Shown here: positions 8,234 through 16,093 of the stretch, piece by piece | How positions within the stretch are numbered: position 1 is the stretch's first letter | Layout of the letters: each line of letters starts with the position of its first letter | Assembly (NCBI RefSeq): GCF_036250755.1 | Contig: NZ_CP109583.1 | Location: 4,340,001-4,404,000, forward strand | Direction: 5' to 3' | Length of the DNA: 64,000 nt | From: Streptomyces uncialis | Lineage (GTDB): Bacteria > Actinomycetota > Actinomycetes > Streptomycetales > Streptomycetaceae | Made by a program: the position numbers and the translations under genes | The notes under the pieces: model-generated | What the model was told of the DNA's origin: nothing | The model's database searches: none | The model's input: the letters and a program-made list of their open reading frames with translations, nothing else

Positions 8234-8345
8234 ACGGGACTCCCCCCTCGGCACACACGGGTGCCCGGTACACACAATGCAGAGATGTAAGTGCTGAAAC
8301 GCGTAACCACACATTACGAGGGCCTGTCGTGATGGCACCAGTCAA

Positions 8346-8373
8346 TTGACCAGGAACGTCAAACGACTAGGTC
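8346..8373 (+). promoter_or_regulatory. candidate sigma70/HrdB promoter for gpmA
   Basis: TTGACC at 8346-8351 and TAGGTC at 8368-8373 are separated by 16 bp, a close match to the Streptomyces housekeeping consensus. They lie about 100 bp upstream of the gpmA ATG in the same orientation. This is a pattern match only. Confidence 0.45.
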
Positions 8374-8473
8374 ACAGGGGGTACGGGGAGCCCCGGGCCG
8401 GACATCCGCGACACCCGTCCAGAAGCCGGACCGGGCGCGCGGGCGGCGCAGGGGTTCGATTACGCTCGGGGGC

Positions 8474-9235
8474 ATGGCCGACGCACCGTACAAGCTGATC
8501 CTCCTCCGCCACGGCGAGAGCGAGTGGAACGCGAAGAACCTGTTCACCGGCTGGGTGGACGTCAACCTGACCGAGAAGGGCGAGAAGGAGGCGATCCGCG
8601 GCGGTGAGCTGCTGAAGGACGCCGGCCTGCTGCCCGATGTCGTGCACACCTCGCTCCAGAAGCGCGCGATCCGGACCGCCCAGCTCGCGCTGGAGTCGGC
8701 CGACCGCCTCTGGCTGCCGGTGCACCGCAGCTGGCGCCTGAACGAGCGCCACTACGGCGCCCTCCAGGGCAAGGACAAGGCCCAGACCCTCGCCGAGTTC
8801 GGCGAGGAGCAGTTCATGCTCTGGCGCCGCTCGTACGACACGCCGCCGCCCGCGCTGGAGGACGGCACGGAGTTCTCGCAGAGCGGGGACGCGCGCTACG
8901 CGACGATCCCGCCGGAGCTGCGCCCCCGTACGGAGTGCCTGAAGGACGTCGTCGTCCGGATGCTCCCGTACTGGTACGACGGCATCGTCCCGGACCTCCT
9001 CGCGGGCCGCACGGTCCTCGTCGCCGCCCACGGCAACAGCCTGCGCGCGCTGGTCAAGCACCTGGACGGCGTCTCGGACGAGGACATCGCGGGCCTCAAC
9101 ATCCCCACGGGCATCCCCCTCGCCTACGAGCTCGACGCGGAGTTCCGCCCCCTGAAGCCGGGCGGCACGTACCTCGACCCGGCCGCTGCGGCGGCAGCCA
9201 TCGAGGCGGTCAAGAACCAGGGCAAGAAGAAGTAG
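8474..9235 (+). CDS. gpmA: 2,3-bisphosphoglycerate-dependent phosphoglycerate mutase
   Basis: A 253-residue full-length GpmA that interconverts 3- and 2-phosphoglycerate in glycolysis and gluconeogenesis. The catalytic phosphohistidine lies in 'LRHGESEWN' (His13) followed by the diagnostic '[13 protein letters not shown]'. '[14 protein letters not shown]' supplies the acid/base glutamate region and '[15 protein letters not shown]' the second active-site histidine. The C terminus ends 'NQGKKK', and those last codons lie inside the 24-bp direct repeat that bounds an integrated element. The insertion therefore left the protein sequence intact but replaced the gene's native downstream DNA and terminator. 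Confidence 0.96.
   Translation: MADAPYKLILLRHGESEWNAKNLFTGWVDVNLTEKGEKEAIRGGELLKDAGLLPDVVHTSLQKRAIRTAQLALESADRLWLPVHRSWRLNERHYGALQGKDKAQTLAEFGEEQFMLWRRSYDTPPPALEDGTEFSQSGDARYATIPPELRPRTECLKDVVVRMLPYWYDGIVPDLLAGRTVLVAAHGNSLRALVKHLDGVSDEDIAGLNIPTGIPLAYELDAEFRPLKPGGTYLDPAAAAAAIEAVKNQGKKK
9211..9234. other. putative attL (24-bp direct repeat, gpmA side)
   Basis: Bases from CAAGAACCAGGGC to AAGAAGTA are repeated at 16094-16117 with a single A/C difference, 18 bp of it exact. This copy encodes the last residues of gpmA. Integration at gene 3' ends with regeneration of the coding sequence is standard for tyrosine-integrase elements. No core cleavage site is identified. Confidence 0.7.
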
Positions 9236-9247
9236 GCAGGGCCGAAG

Positions 9248-9290
9248 AAGCCCCCCACATGCAGGTTTTCCGCGAGGTGGGGGGCTTTTT
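9248..9290 (+). terminator. Rho-independent terminator now serving gpmA
   Basis: An 11-bp perfect stem (AAGCCCCCCAC at 9248-9258 with its complement at 9277-9287) is followed by a run of T. It lies 13 bp after the gpmA stop but inside the integrated element, so it is supplied by the element. Confidence 0.85.
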
Positions 9291-9295
9291 GGTGC

Positions 9296-9343
9296 GCTGG
9301 GCCGTCTGTGGGCCGTCACATGCTCAACGGGCCGTCAGGCACG
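9296..9343. repeat. GGGCCGTC repeats, putative left integrase arm sites
   Basis: Three GGGCCGTC octamers lie in direct orientation within 48 bp, ending in TGCTCAACGGGCCGTC. The block GCTGGGCCGTCnnnGGGCCGTC...TGCTCAA recurs at 15970-16004 near the other end of the element in the same orientation. The position, inside both att repeats, suggests arm-type binding sites. Confidence 0.5.
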
Positions 9344-9514
9344 TCGGCTCCAGCGGCGGATGCGGATGTCGAGGACGATCAGCAGTGCCACGGGAACGAC
9401 GATCTCTGCGGGGGCGTCGGCCGACAACGCGAGCGCGCCCCCGGCAGTGCCGATGAGCGCGAGCGGCAAGTCACGAGGACAGATGTCGACGGTGACACCT
9501 GTGCGTGGGACCAT
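9335..9514 (-). CDS. small hydrophobic protein of unknown function
   Basis: A 59-residue protein whose ATG at 9514 is well placed behind GGAGG. Residues about 18-50 form one long hydrophobic segment ('LALIGTAGGALALS', 'EIVVPVALLIVLDI') and the C terminus is strongly basic (IRIRRWSRRA), so a single-pass membrane protein with a cytoplasmic basic tail is likely. The 3' end overlaps the putative arm sites. Small membrane proteins are common in integrative elements, but I recognise no family. Confidence 0.4.
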   Translation of the reverse strand: MVPRTGVTVDICPRDLPLALIGTAGGALALSADAPAEIVVPVALLIVLDIRIRRWSRRA

Positions 9515-9571
9515 GAGGCCTCCATCTGTGATTGGTTCCTGGCTAGGGATTCCGAGTGCGGAAATGGAAAA

Positions 9572-9599
9572 GAATGCCGCCCATGCACGGGCGGCATTC
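9572..9599 (-). terminator. terminator downstream of the integrase, minus strand
   Basis: A perfect 11-bp stem, GAATGCCGCCC (9572-9582) and its complement (9589-9599), has a 6-base loop. On the minus strand it is followed by TTTTCC, so it would end transcripts coming from the xis-int direction. Confidence 0.7.
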
Positions 9600-9758
9600 G
9601 CATGTGGTGAGACTTTCACACAGCCCTGCTTCCAAGACAAACGTGCATCTAGAAGAGGGTTTGACTTCAAAAGTAGAAATGTCACAAGTCGCAGCTTGAC
9701 GAGGCGCCCTCATTTCACTTGATGAATAGATCACTGCATGGCCTGGATGGCGCGACCA

Positions 9759-9794
9759 CCCTCCCTGACAAGGGAGTTCCCTTGCTAGGGAGGG
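9759..9794. repeat. nested inverted repeat downstream of int
   Basis: CCCTCCCT and AGGGAGGG enclose an inner CAAGGGA/TCCCTTG palindrome, giving one long interrupted hairpin between int and the left end of the element. There is no T-run, so it is not an obvious terminator. The rest of 9600-9947 contains AT-richer DNA with a repeated ATGGATGGAA motif (around 9853 and 9876) and no supportable gene. Confidence 0.45.
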
Positions 9795-11008
9795 ATCTTA
9801 GCGTGGCCCCACACGCCTGGTCCGCTCTTCGAACATTCGCCATCATCCGTTTATGGATGGAACATTCTGCCCGTGGATGGAAGCACAGCTTCTGAGCCTC
9901 TATTCCGGCCACGCGCTTAGTTTCTGAGCCTACATCGCTGCGGTGGCTCACTTTCCGTGCGGTTTCATTTCGTACGCGTGCTCGATTGCCTTACGTGTCC
10001 GCTCCTGGCTGGACGGCATCAAGTGCGCGTACACCCGCAACGTCAAGCCGGGCTCCGAGTGCCCGAGGCACTCGGCCAACGCCTTGACGTTCTCCCCGGC
10101 ATCCAGCAGCACCGACGCGTAGAAGTGCCTCATGGCGTGCATCCCGTTCTCGCGTGACTCGGTGTGCGGAGCTCCAGCCTCCGGGGCCGGGATGACGCTG
10201 GCCGAAGCCAGGGCCGGCTTCCAAGCCTCCTCGTTCAGCGAGGTTCGCCAGACGTGACCACCGCGCGGCGCCGTGAAGATGAGCCGCTTGGTCACCAGTG
10301 GTCCACCCGCGACCTTCCACGGCAACGTGATCTCGACCGGCGGGAACTGCTTCATGTGCGCCCGCAGCGCGTCCGCGACGGGACCAGGGAGCGGAACGTC
10401 CCGCAACTTGCCGCCCTTGGGCGGAGCGAAGACAGGCTTGCTGCGACTCAACATGAGCTGCTGAACGACGTGCAACGTGTCCGACCGGAAGTCGATCGCG
10501 TCGACCGCGACACCCAGGATCTCGCCTTGCCGCAGGCCGCAGCCGCCGCCGAGGTCGACCATCGCCTGATACCGCTCCGGCAGGCCCGCACGCACCGCGA
10601 AGAGCCGTTCCGTCGTCCAAGGCGTAACGCGCTTCGTGTCCACGGTCGGCGGTCGTACCGAGCGCGCGGCGCAAGGATTTCGAGGAAGGTGCCCGTCATC
10701 CACGGCCGCGCTGAGAGCAGCCCGCACGTTGGAGTAGATCGTCCGGGCGTACGAGCCGCGCACACCGTTCGCCTGGAGCTGCTGCGCCCAGTCGCGGATG
10801 TGCGCCGGCTAGAACGAACCGAGCGGACGCGTGCCGAGGTACGGGAACGCGTGCAGCCGGAGCTGCGACTCCATCGAGGCTTGCGTGTTGGGGTCCGCCC
10901 CTTGGGTGGACACCCAGCCCTCCGCGTACTGCTGGAAGGTGGTCCGGGCCGCGCGGGGATCGATGTACTGTCCCCGCGCCATGTCCGCTTCGGTATGGGC
11001 CAGCCACT

Positions 11009-11990
11009 GAGGTTTTCTCAGCGATGATCATTTCCAGATTCCGTTGAGGACGAGGGCGGCTCGGGTGATGTCGCCGACCCGGCTGGGGCTGAGCGTGATG
11101 TGCTGCAAGGTGCGCCATCGCTGTTTGAGCTCGGCGACGGTGCGCTCGCCGAGGGCTCGGAGGTGTCGGATCAGGGTGTTTGTCATGCGGGTGTCGATGT
11201 GAAGTGCGCGCTCGGAGCGGCCTTTTGGGCGGCGGACGGGAACGCGGATGCCGATGCCCGCGCCGATGTAGCCCTTGTCGGCCAGGGTCGGCAGGCCGGC
11301 GGTGGCCGCCTTGTACAGCGCGGGCAGCACGTGGATGCGGGCGGCGGTGATGTCGGGGACGCTGCCGGGCTCGACGTCGGAGACCCACAATGGGGTGCCG
11401 TCCGGGGCGGACAGGAACTGGATGTTGCCGCCGAATGCCTTGTGTTTCTGGCTGAACCACAGGTCGTTGCCGTTCTCGCGGACACCGGCCACGCGGTCGC
11501 ATTCGATGAGCGTCCCGTCCAGGACCACGTGTGTCATGCCTTCGCGTCGACAGCGGGCGAGGACCTCGTGCAGGTCCGGGGCATGCTCGGCAAGGACGTC
11601 GATGCCTTCGTGCAGGTAGCGGTAGCCGGTGGCCTGGGAGATGTTGGCGTCGCGGGCCAGGCAGTGCACGCAGCCGCGCTCGCGGAACCAGCGCAGGACC
11701 AGCACGGCCTGGCGGAACGGGCCCAGGGCCCGGCTGCCGCGCGGGGTACCGATGTGCCGTCGGTGTGCTGCGAGCAGGCGGGACAGGTAGTCCACGACGT
11801 GGCGTGGGACGTCGAGCGTGGCAACATAGGTGACCAACGTGAAGCCTCTGGTGGTTACGGACATGATCTTGTGGTGAGACCTGTCCTACCAGGGGCTTCA
11901 CGTCTGTTCGGAGCCGGGGCTGTCCAGCCCAATCCACCCGGGTGTACCGATCAACCCGCTCCGCGAAGATCATTTCACTGAGAAAACCTC
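11009..11990 (-). mobile_element. 982-bp IS5-family insertion sequence (ISL2-like)
   Basis: The ends are perfect 13-bp terminal inverted repeats, GAGGTTTTCTCAG at 11009-11021 and CTGAGAAAACCTC at 11978-11990. They are flanked by a 3-bp duplication ACT (11006-11008 and 11991-11993), which fits the ANT target of the ISL2 group. Excision in silico rejoins the integrase frame exactly, which confirms the boundaries. The element contains one transposase gene. Confidence 0.93.
11028..11864 (-). CDS. IS5-family DDE transposase
   Basis: A 278-residue transposase with an N-terminal helix-turn-helix region ('CLARDANISQATGYRYLHEG') and a DDE_Tnp_4-type catalytic core. The first Asp is in 'THVVLDGTLIECDR' (D116), the second in 'LADKGYIGAG' (D196), and the Glu in 'ALGERTVAELK' (E240). 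The frame is complete and ends 19 bp inside the left inverted repeat, so the IS appears competent. Its start at ATG 11864 is 114 bp inside the right end. Confidence 0.93.
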   Translation of the reverse strand: MSVTTRGFTLVTYVATLDVPRHVVDYLSRLLAAHRRHIGTPRGSRALGPFRQAVLVLRWFRERGCVHCLARDANISQATGYRYLHEGIDVLAEHAPDLHEVLARCRREGMTHVVLDGTLIECDRVAGVRENGNDLWFSQKHKAFGGNIQFLSAPDGTPLWVSDVEPGSVPDITAARIHVLPALYKAATAGLPTLADKGYIGAGIGIRVPVRRPKGRSERALHIDTRMTNTLIRHLRALGERTVAELKQRWRTLQHITLSPSRVGDITRAALVLNGIWK

Positions 11991-12170
11991 ACTGATCAGC
12001 GAGCCGCTCCTGTCGGTCCGGGAAACTCTTCGACTTCTCCGTGCCGTCCGGCCCCACGTAGCGCGCGCGGTAGCGGGACCCCACTCCGTAGCGATCCGAC
12101 TTCACCTTGCGCGGCTTACCGTCAGGACCGGTCACGGTCACGAACCAGCGGTCCTCAATGTGTCCGGCCA

Positions 12171-12371
12171 TCAGGCAGCCGCCTCGCTCCGGCGGGAGTC
12201 GACCCAGGCCTGTACGTCGTCGGGGTCGAATCGGAGGTGCCGGCCGACACGGAAGCCGCGGGGTCCGGTCCGCTTGCGGCGCCACTGGTAGACCGTCTCG
12301 ACGCTGGGCAGCTCGAACATCTCGACCAGGTCGTCGGGCGTCAGACAGCGACTCGGCAGAGGGAGCGCCAT
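12171..12371 (-). CDS. xis: excisionase (Xis), MerR-like helix-turn-helix
   Basis: A 66-residue basic DNA-binding protein, 'LTPDDLVEMFELPSVETVYQ' followed by 'WRRKRTGPRGFRVGRHLRF' and 'DDVQAWVDSRR', which is the standard Xis/HTH_17 fold next to integrases of pSAM2-like elements. ATG 12371 is preceded by GGGGGAG. A GTG at 12380 is less likely. It starts 2 bp after the rep stop and its own stop overlaps the int start, so rep-xis-int was one operon. It is the only one of the three left intact. Confidence 0.9.
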   Translation of the reverse strand: MALPLPSRCLTPDDLVEMFELPSVETVYQWRRKRTGPRGFRVGRHLRFDPDDVQAWVDSRRSEAAA

Positions 12372-12373
12372 GG

Positions 12374-13604
12374 TCACCACTCCCCCTCGTTGACCAGCTC
12401 CGCCATGGCTTCACGGGCGGTTTCGCGGTTGAGCTGGAGACCACGGGCGATGGTCGCGGCGAGGACGGATTCGCCGGGCGAGTGACCGTGGCCGACGTAC
12501 TGCCAGTCGGCCAAGACGAGCACGGTGTCCGGGACGCGGTCCTCCAGGCCGAGGGACTGCCGTTCCTGAGCGGCACGGAAGTCGGCGCGGGCCTGGCGGA
12601 GCTCGCCGAGAGTAGTCGAGTAGCGGCGGGACTTCGAGGAGAAGTGCCCGCGGAACCCGAGCATGTGCGCCCAGGCACGCAGCCGACGTTCGGGTTAGAG
12701 CGAATCGAGGAGGTGGCATGCGGCGATGAGGCGGCGAGCGTGGTCGGGAACGCCGTGGCGATCGAGCTCGGAGAGTTCACCAATGCGGCGGCCTAAAGTA
12801 CCGGTGTTCTCCGCCGCCTTGGTGACGTACTTCGCCACGTAGGACGCCACAGCCTGTTCGGTGATGTCGGAGCCGTCGCCGAAGGCAGCGACCGGACGGA
12901 CGTCGAGTTGTGTGCCCCAGCCAAAGGTACGAGCGGGCTGATCGTCGGCGGCGGGAGCGGACACCGAGGTGTAGTTGTGGCGAGCTGCTGCGTGGATTGC
13001 GTCGGTGAGCAGGTCGACGGTGGCCCAGGACGGAGGAGGAGTGCCAGGCCCGTCGGGTCCGTCGATCCGCATCACGGCGTGGAAGTGGATCGCCCCGCGC
13101 TTCTGGAACTCCGCGACCTTGCCGTACGAGAGCCGGGCTGATTCCTTCAGTTCGGTCTGTGTGAGTCCGGCGCGTGCCGCTATCTCCCGTCGGAGGCGAG
13201 TGGTGAACCGCATCCAGAGGTCGCCCGCGTGGTTGTTGAACAGGACCGATCCGGCGTAGTCGTACGTCTCGGGATCCAGCGCGGTGCCGCGTTCGGGTGC
13301 GTCGGCGGAGTGCCGGCCACAGCAGCGGCAGGTGCCATGGTCGGGACGGTTGTGAACGGGGCCGAAAGACAGAGCGGTGAGGGTGACGAAGACGCGGGGG
13401 TGATCCCGCACGGTGGCGGGGATGTCGCGGCGGTCGTCTCCGGCCAGGCCCGCGCGGATCAGGTGGAAGGTGTCTCCGGCGTACGTCCAGGCGCAAGAGG
13501 GGCAGCGGGACGCTCGGCGGTTGCCGCAGGCGAGGCCAGAGACGTCCGCCGGGTTCCGTCTCGGTCGAGTAGTGGAACAGCGGTACCCGGCGGGGAGCAG
13601 GCAC
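12374..13604 (-). pseudogene. RepSA-type replication initiator, decayed
   Basis: The sequence matches the pSAM2-type rolling-circle Rep. It shows 'GNRRASRCPSCAWTYAGD' (zinc-ribbon-like start), an HUH-like metal motif 'GAIHFHAVMRIDG', a tyrosine motif 'VASYVAKYVTKAAE' and the C-terminal 'AWAHMLGFRGHFSSKSRRYS'. Three lesions are visible. The 5' end is missing, since DNA upstream of 13604 is a tRNA terminator. The N-terminal 'HYSTETEPGGRL' lies in a different frame from 'LACGNRR', implying an indel near 13540. An in-frame TAA at 12695-12697 interrupts 'LLDSL*PERRLRAWAHM'. Functional replication from this gene is unlikely. Confidence 0.85.
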
Positions 13605-13607
13605 GGC

Positions 13608-13644
13608 AGAGGCCCCCGACCATACGTACTGGTCGGGGGCCTCT
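13608..13644 (-). terminator. terminator behind the tRNA-Ser fragment
   Basis: A perfect 15-bp stem (AGAGGCCCCCGACCA at 13608-13622, complement at 13630-13644) with a 7-base loop lies seven bases beyond the 3' end of the tRNA-Ser fragment on the minus strand, exactly where a native tRNA terminator would be. Confidence 0.8.
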
Positions 13645-13650
13645 CGCCTG

Positions 13651-13710
13651 CGGTGGGTGTGGGATTTGAACCCACGGTGACATCGCTGCCACGACGGTTT
13701 TCAAGACCGT
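13651..13710 (-). other. 3' fragment of tRNA-Ser(UGA), likely att scar
   Basis: On the minus strand this reads as the anticodon arm (stem ACGGT/ACCGT, loop CTTGAAA with anticodon TGA), a long serine-type variable arm (GTGGCA...TGTCAC), a T arm GTGGG-TTCAAAT-CCCAC, and acceptor half ACCCACC plus discriminator G. The matching 5' acceptor strand (GGTGGGT) and D arm are absent, so it is not a functional tRNA. Elements of the RepSA family often integrate into tRNA 3' ends, which duplicates exactly this portion. Confidence 0.75.
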
Positions 13711-13722
13711 CCCCTCGATCAC

Positions 13723-13976
13723 GTTCACGAGCACGTGACCTGCAACAACGATGGTTCGGTGGCCTAAAACGTGTCCTTGGCCCGCAGATTGCCCACTGGA
13801 GTCAGCTGGATCAATCACCCGACGGGCCCAGTGGTGGCATGGCGTCGAAACCTCCACCCGTTACACCAAGAATGTTGCCAGCGCAGCGCATCTAGCGCAC
13901 CCCTTCGCCTGCTCGTAATATTCACTCGGGGATCCCAATTCGAACGAAAAATTCTGCAACAAACAGGGGGCACAGG
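13723..13976. other. no gene seen
   Basis: This is AT-richer DNA between the tRNA fragment and the ATPase gene. No ORF with a ribosome-binding site and no clear repeat was found. It must hold the promoter for the ATPase gene, but no convincing -35/-10 pair was recognised. Confidence 0.4.
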
Positions 13977-15722
13977 TTGAGAGATACAACTAAGCGCAGC
14001 CAGGACATACGCATTTCATCAGTCGAGCTGCACGGATTCAGAGGCGTCCCCACATCACTCGCTGTCTCCTTCACGAACAACAATGACCATCCGATCTCTA
14101 CGATAATTTTCGGGGACAATGGTTCCGGTAAGTCGTCCATTGTTGACGCCGTCGAGTGGGCGTGCCAAGGGCGCGTCGCCCGAAGTTCCGCTTTTCGCGG
14201 AACTGCAAGACCGTCGCTAATCAATCTAGCGACACCTGCCCAGGAGTGCTCTGTGCGCGTCAGGTTGTCGAGTGACGTTCTGGTGGAACGAACAGCTCGT
14301 ATCGAATACGAAGGAGCTATCCGAGTGAGCGGTGACCCCATACCCGAAGAGTTCGGGCGGGTCCCAATGATGCTCAAACGAGCCGATATTCTACGATTCC
14401 TCGACACGGCACCATCGAAACGCGGGATACTTTTTCTTGATCACGTATTCGACGATATCGATCAATTCACGCCACGGAATCTTTCCACTCCGGACCAGTT
14501 CGCTATAGAAGAAGAGCGGCACGAAGTTAAGCGTCAGATGCGTGAATCTGCAGAAGCGCTGGCAAAAATGCTCTCTATATCGCCGCCACCGTACGATGCT
14601 AACGACATCGAGCACATGATTGCGATCGATGTATATAAAGGGATTCAAGAATTTGATCGATCTCGCGTAACCGTACCGAGGGGCGTACAACAGAAGGTTG
14701 ACGAGATCTTTGCTTTCAGAGCCAAAGTAAAGCAACTGAACAAGGAAGCTCGCAGGCTGAAGATTCCGGATGACAGCGGGCGGGGCGTTGACCGTGTTCG
14801 CGCGATGCAAAACCTGCTGGGTGAGGTGGGGGGGTGGCTAACCGAATCTTTTCTCTCTGTTACGCAAGCAAGTCACGTACGTCGGATCCAGCCCGCATTT
14901 GGCCGGATAAGTGCGCTTTCCCTTGAGTTAAACGTAGAGCTATCAAGCGGATCGACCGTAACTCCACAGCAGGTATTCAGCGAGGGATACCAGGATCTAA
15001 TCGCACTGTTGTACTTTCTGGCCGTTGCGCGCGCGGCTGGTGAACAGGGGCAAGCTCGCGTCCTAATCCTCGATGATGTTTTGCAGAGCGTGGACGCAGG
15101 CATTCGCGTGGCCGTGATGGAACTTATAGTCAAAGATTTCAAAGCCTGGCAGCTTCTAATCACCGTTCATGACCGATTCTGGCGAACTCAAGTGAGAGAC
15201 ATATTCCAACGCGCCGGTACCCCCGTAGGTGAAGTCGAAATTCGGCGATGGTCATTCGGAGATGGGCCGAATGTAACTACAGCTGGCAATGAGACAGAAT
15301 CGGCGCTTTGGAACGCCTTGAGCGGCAACGACCCATTCGCTGTCTGTGGCCTGGCTGGCCGCCTTCTGGAGCAAATGTGCGATCGAATGAGCTGGGTAAT
15401 TCCGGTAAGCGTGAAACGCAAGCGAGGCGACGCCTACACACTCGCAGATACATGGGCAGGAACAATGAAAGAACTAAAGCGAACTTCCTGCGCAGACGAC
15501 GTCACATCCGTAGACAGGTGGATCCACCTTCGCAACTTGGCAGGGGCGCACTACAACGAATGGGCGGAAGGACTCAGCTGGGACGAAGCCGAATCTTTTG
15601 GCTACTCGGTACTCGATCTCTATTCGCACCTGCGCTGTCGTCAATGCAGTCAATGGGTTACAAAGACATCCGCCTACTCCTACGCGTGTAAATGCATGGG
15701 CACAAAAATCGATCCGGCGTGA
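13977..15722 (+). CDS. ABC/AAA-type ATPase with putative C-terminal HEPN motif and zinc cysteines
   Basis: The 581-residue protein starts at TTG 13977 behind CAGGGGG. Walker A is GDNGSGKSS (46-54). A charged, partly helical middle (about 175-265) precedes a signature-like 'SEGYQDLIALLYFLA', Walker B VLILDD (362-367), a D-loop and a switch histidine in 'ITVHDRFW' (H398). This is an SMC/RecF-type ABC ATPase. The C terminus holds 'HLRNLAGAHYNEW', where R519-N-x4-H525 matches the RNxxxxH ribonuclease motif of HEPN domains, then cysteines at 554, 557, 571 and 573 (CxxC...CxC). The gene is AT-richer than its neighbours and contains a TTA codon (14928-14930), so translation may depend on bldA. I infer a defence or toxin ATPase; RloC/PrrC are the nearest conceptual relatives. 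No partner gene is present. Confidence 0.8.
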   Translation: MRDTTKRSQDIRISSVELHGFRGVPTSLAVSFTNNNDHPISTIIFGDNGSGKSSIVDAVEWACQGRVARSSAFRGTARPSLINLATPAQECSVRVRLSSDVLVERTARIEYEGAIRVSGDPIPEEFGRVPMMLKRADILRFLDTAPSKRGILFLDHVFDDIDQFTPRNLSTPDQFAIEEERHEVKRQMRESAEALAKMLSISPPPYDANDIEHMIAIDVYKGIQEFDRSRVTVPRGVQQKVDEIFAFRAKVKQLNKEARRLKIPDDSGRGVDRVRAMQNLLGEVGGWLTESFLSVTQASHVRRIQPAFGRISALSLELNVELSSGSTVTPQQVFSEGYQDLIALLYFLAVARAAGEQGQARVLILDDVLQSVDAGIRVAVMELIVKDFKAWQLLITVHDRFWRTQVRDIFQRAGTPVGEVEIRRWSFGDGPNVTTAGNETESALWNALSGNDPFAVCGLAGRLLEQMCDRMSWVIPVSVKRKRGDAYTLADTWAGTMKELKRTSCADDVTSVDRWIHLRNLAGAHYNEWAEGLSWDEAESFGYSVLDLYSHLRCRQCSQWVTKTSAYSYACKCMGTKIDPA

Positions 15723-15969
15723 CTTCCTCGCTTCCACTGAGTCGCCTCTCTCCTGTGAGGGCTAAAAGCGCTGCCCCTCTCCGGTCCCTACGTCGGGCCT
15801 ACCCGGGCTGCGAGTGGCAGACAGGCGGTAGGCACTTCCGCGAGGCCGAACCCTTCTGGGACTCCGTCTGCGTAGACGTCCCCGGGGGCTATGCCCGGCA
15901 GGAAAGGTGTCTCCACGTGGAACTGCGGCGAGCGTAACCGAGTCCCTGAAGCGGTGTTCGGGCGCCTCA

Positions 15970-16012
15970 GGCTGGGCCGTCCCTGGGCCGTCCGAGGTTG
16001 CTCAAGGGCACC
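15970..16012. repeat. GGGCCGTC repeats, putative right integrase arm sites
   Basis: GCTGGGCCGTCCCTGGGCC continues to GTTGCTCAAGGG. It matches the block near 9296-9330 in order and orientation, apart from a 3-base longer spacer, and lies about 80 bp inside the right-hand 24-bp repeat. The remaining DNA from 15723 to 15969 shows no supportable gene. Confidence 0.5.
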
Positions 16013-16093
16013 CAATGACGACCAATGGTGACCGCTCACGCCAAGTCGATCAGCATCCCCACCTGCAAAAACCCTGGTCGGCGAGATATCCCG

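Larger units (their letters stand above)
9948..12171 (-). pseudogene. tyrosine integrase, split by an IS and carrying an amber codon
   Basis: The gene starts at ATG 12171, overlapping the xis stop by one base (TGATG). It reads 60 codons ('MAGHIEDRWFVTVTGPDGK' to 'ERLADQ'), is interrupted by an IS at 11009-11990, and resumes in the same frame ('WLAHTEADMARGQYIDPRAA'). Removing the IS and one 3-bp ACT copy restores a continuous frame of about 412 residues. Catalytic residues are visible in the 3' part: the first Arg in 'CGLRQGE', H-x-x-R in 'HAMRHFYAS' and the Tyr in 'LRVYAHLM'. In addition, a TAG at 10809-10811 interrupts 'RPLGSF*PAHIRDW', probably from CAG. The 3' fragment alone (GTG/ATG near 10763, 271 aa) lacks the arm-binding and most of the core-binding domain. 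Confidence 0.88.

Noticed and set aside
8233..8338. N-terminal extension of the MFS transporter to ATG 8338
   Set aside because: No ribosome-binding site, atypical Cys/His-rich content and a well-placed ATG at 8233; it may still be a leader peptide.
13651..13710. A functional tRNA-Ser gene
   Set aside because: The 5' acceptor strand and D arm are missing; upstream sequence cannot pair with ACCCACC, so only the 3' half is present.
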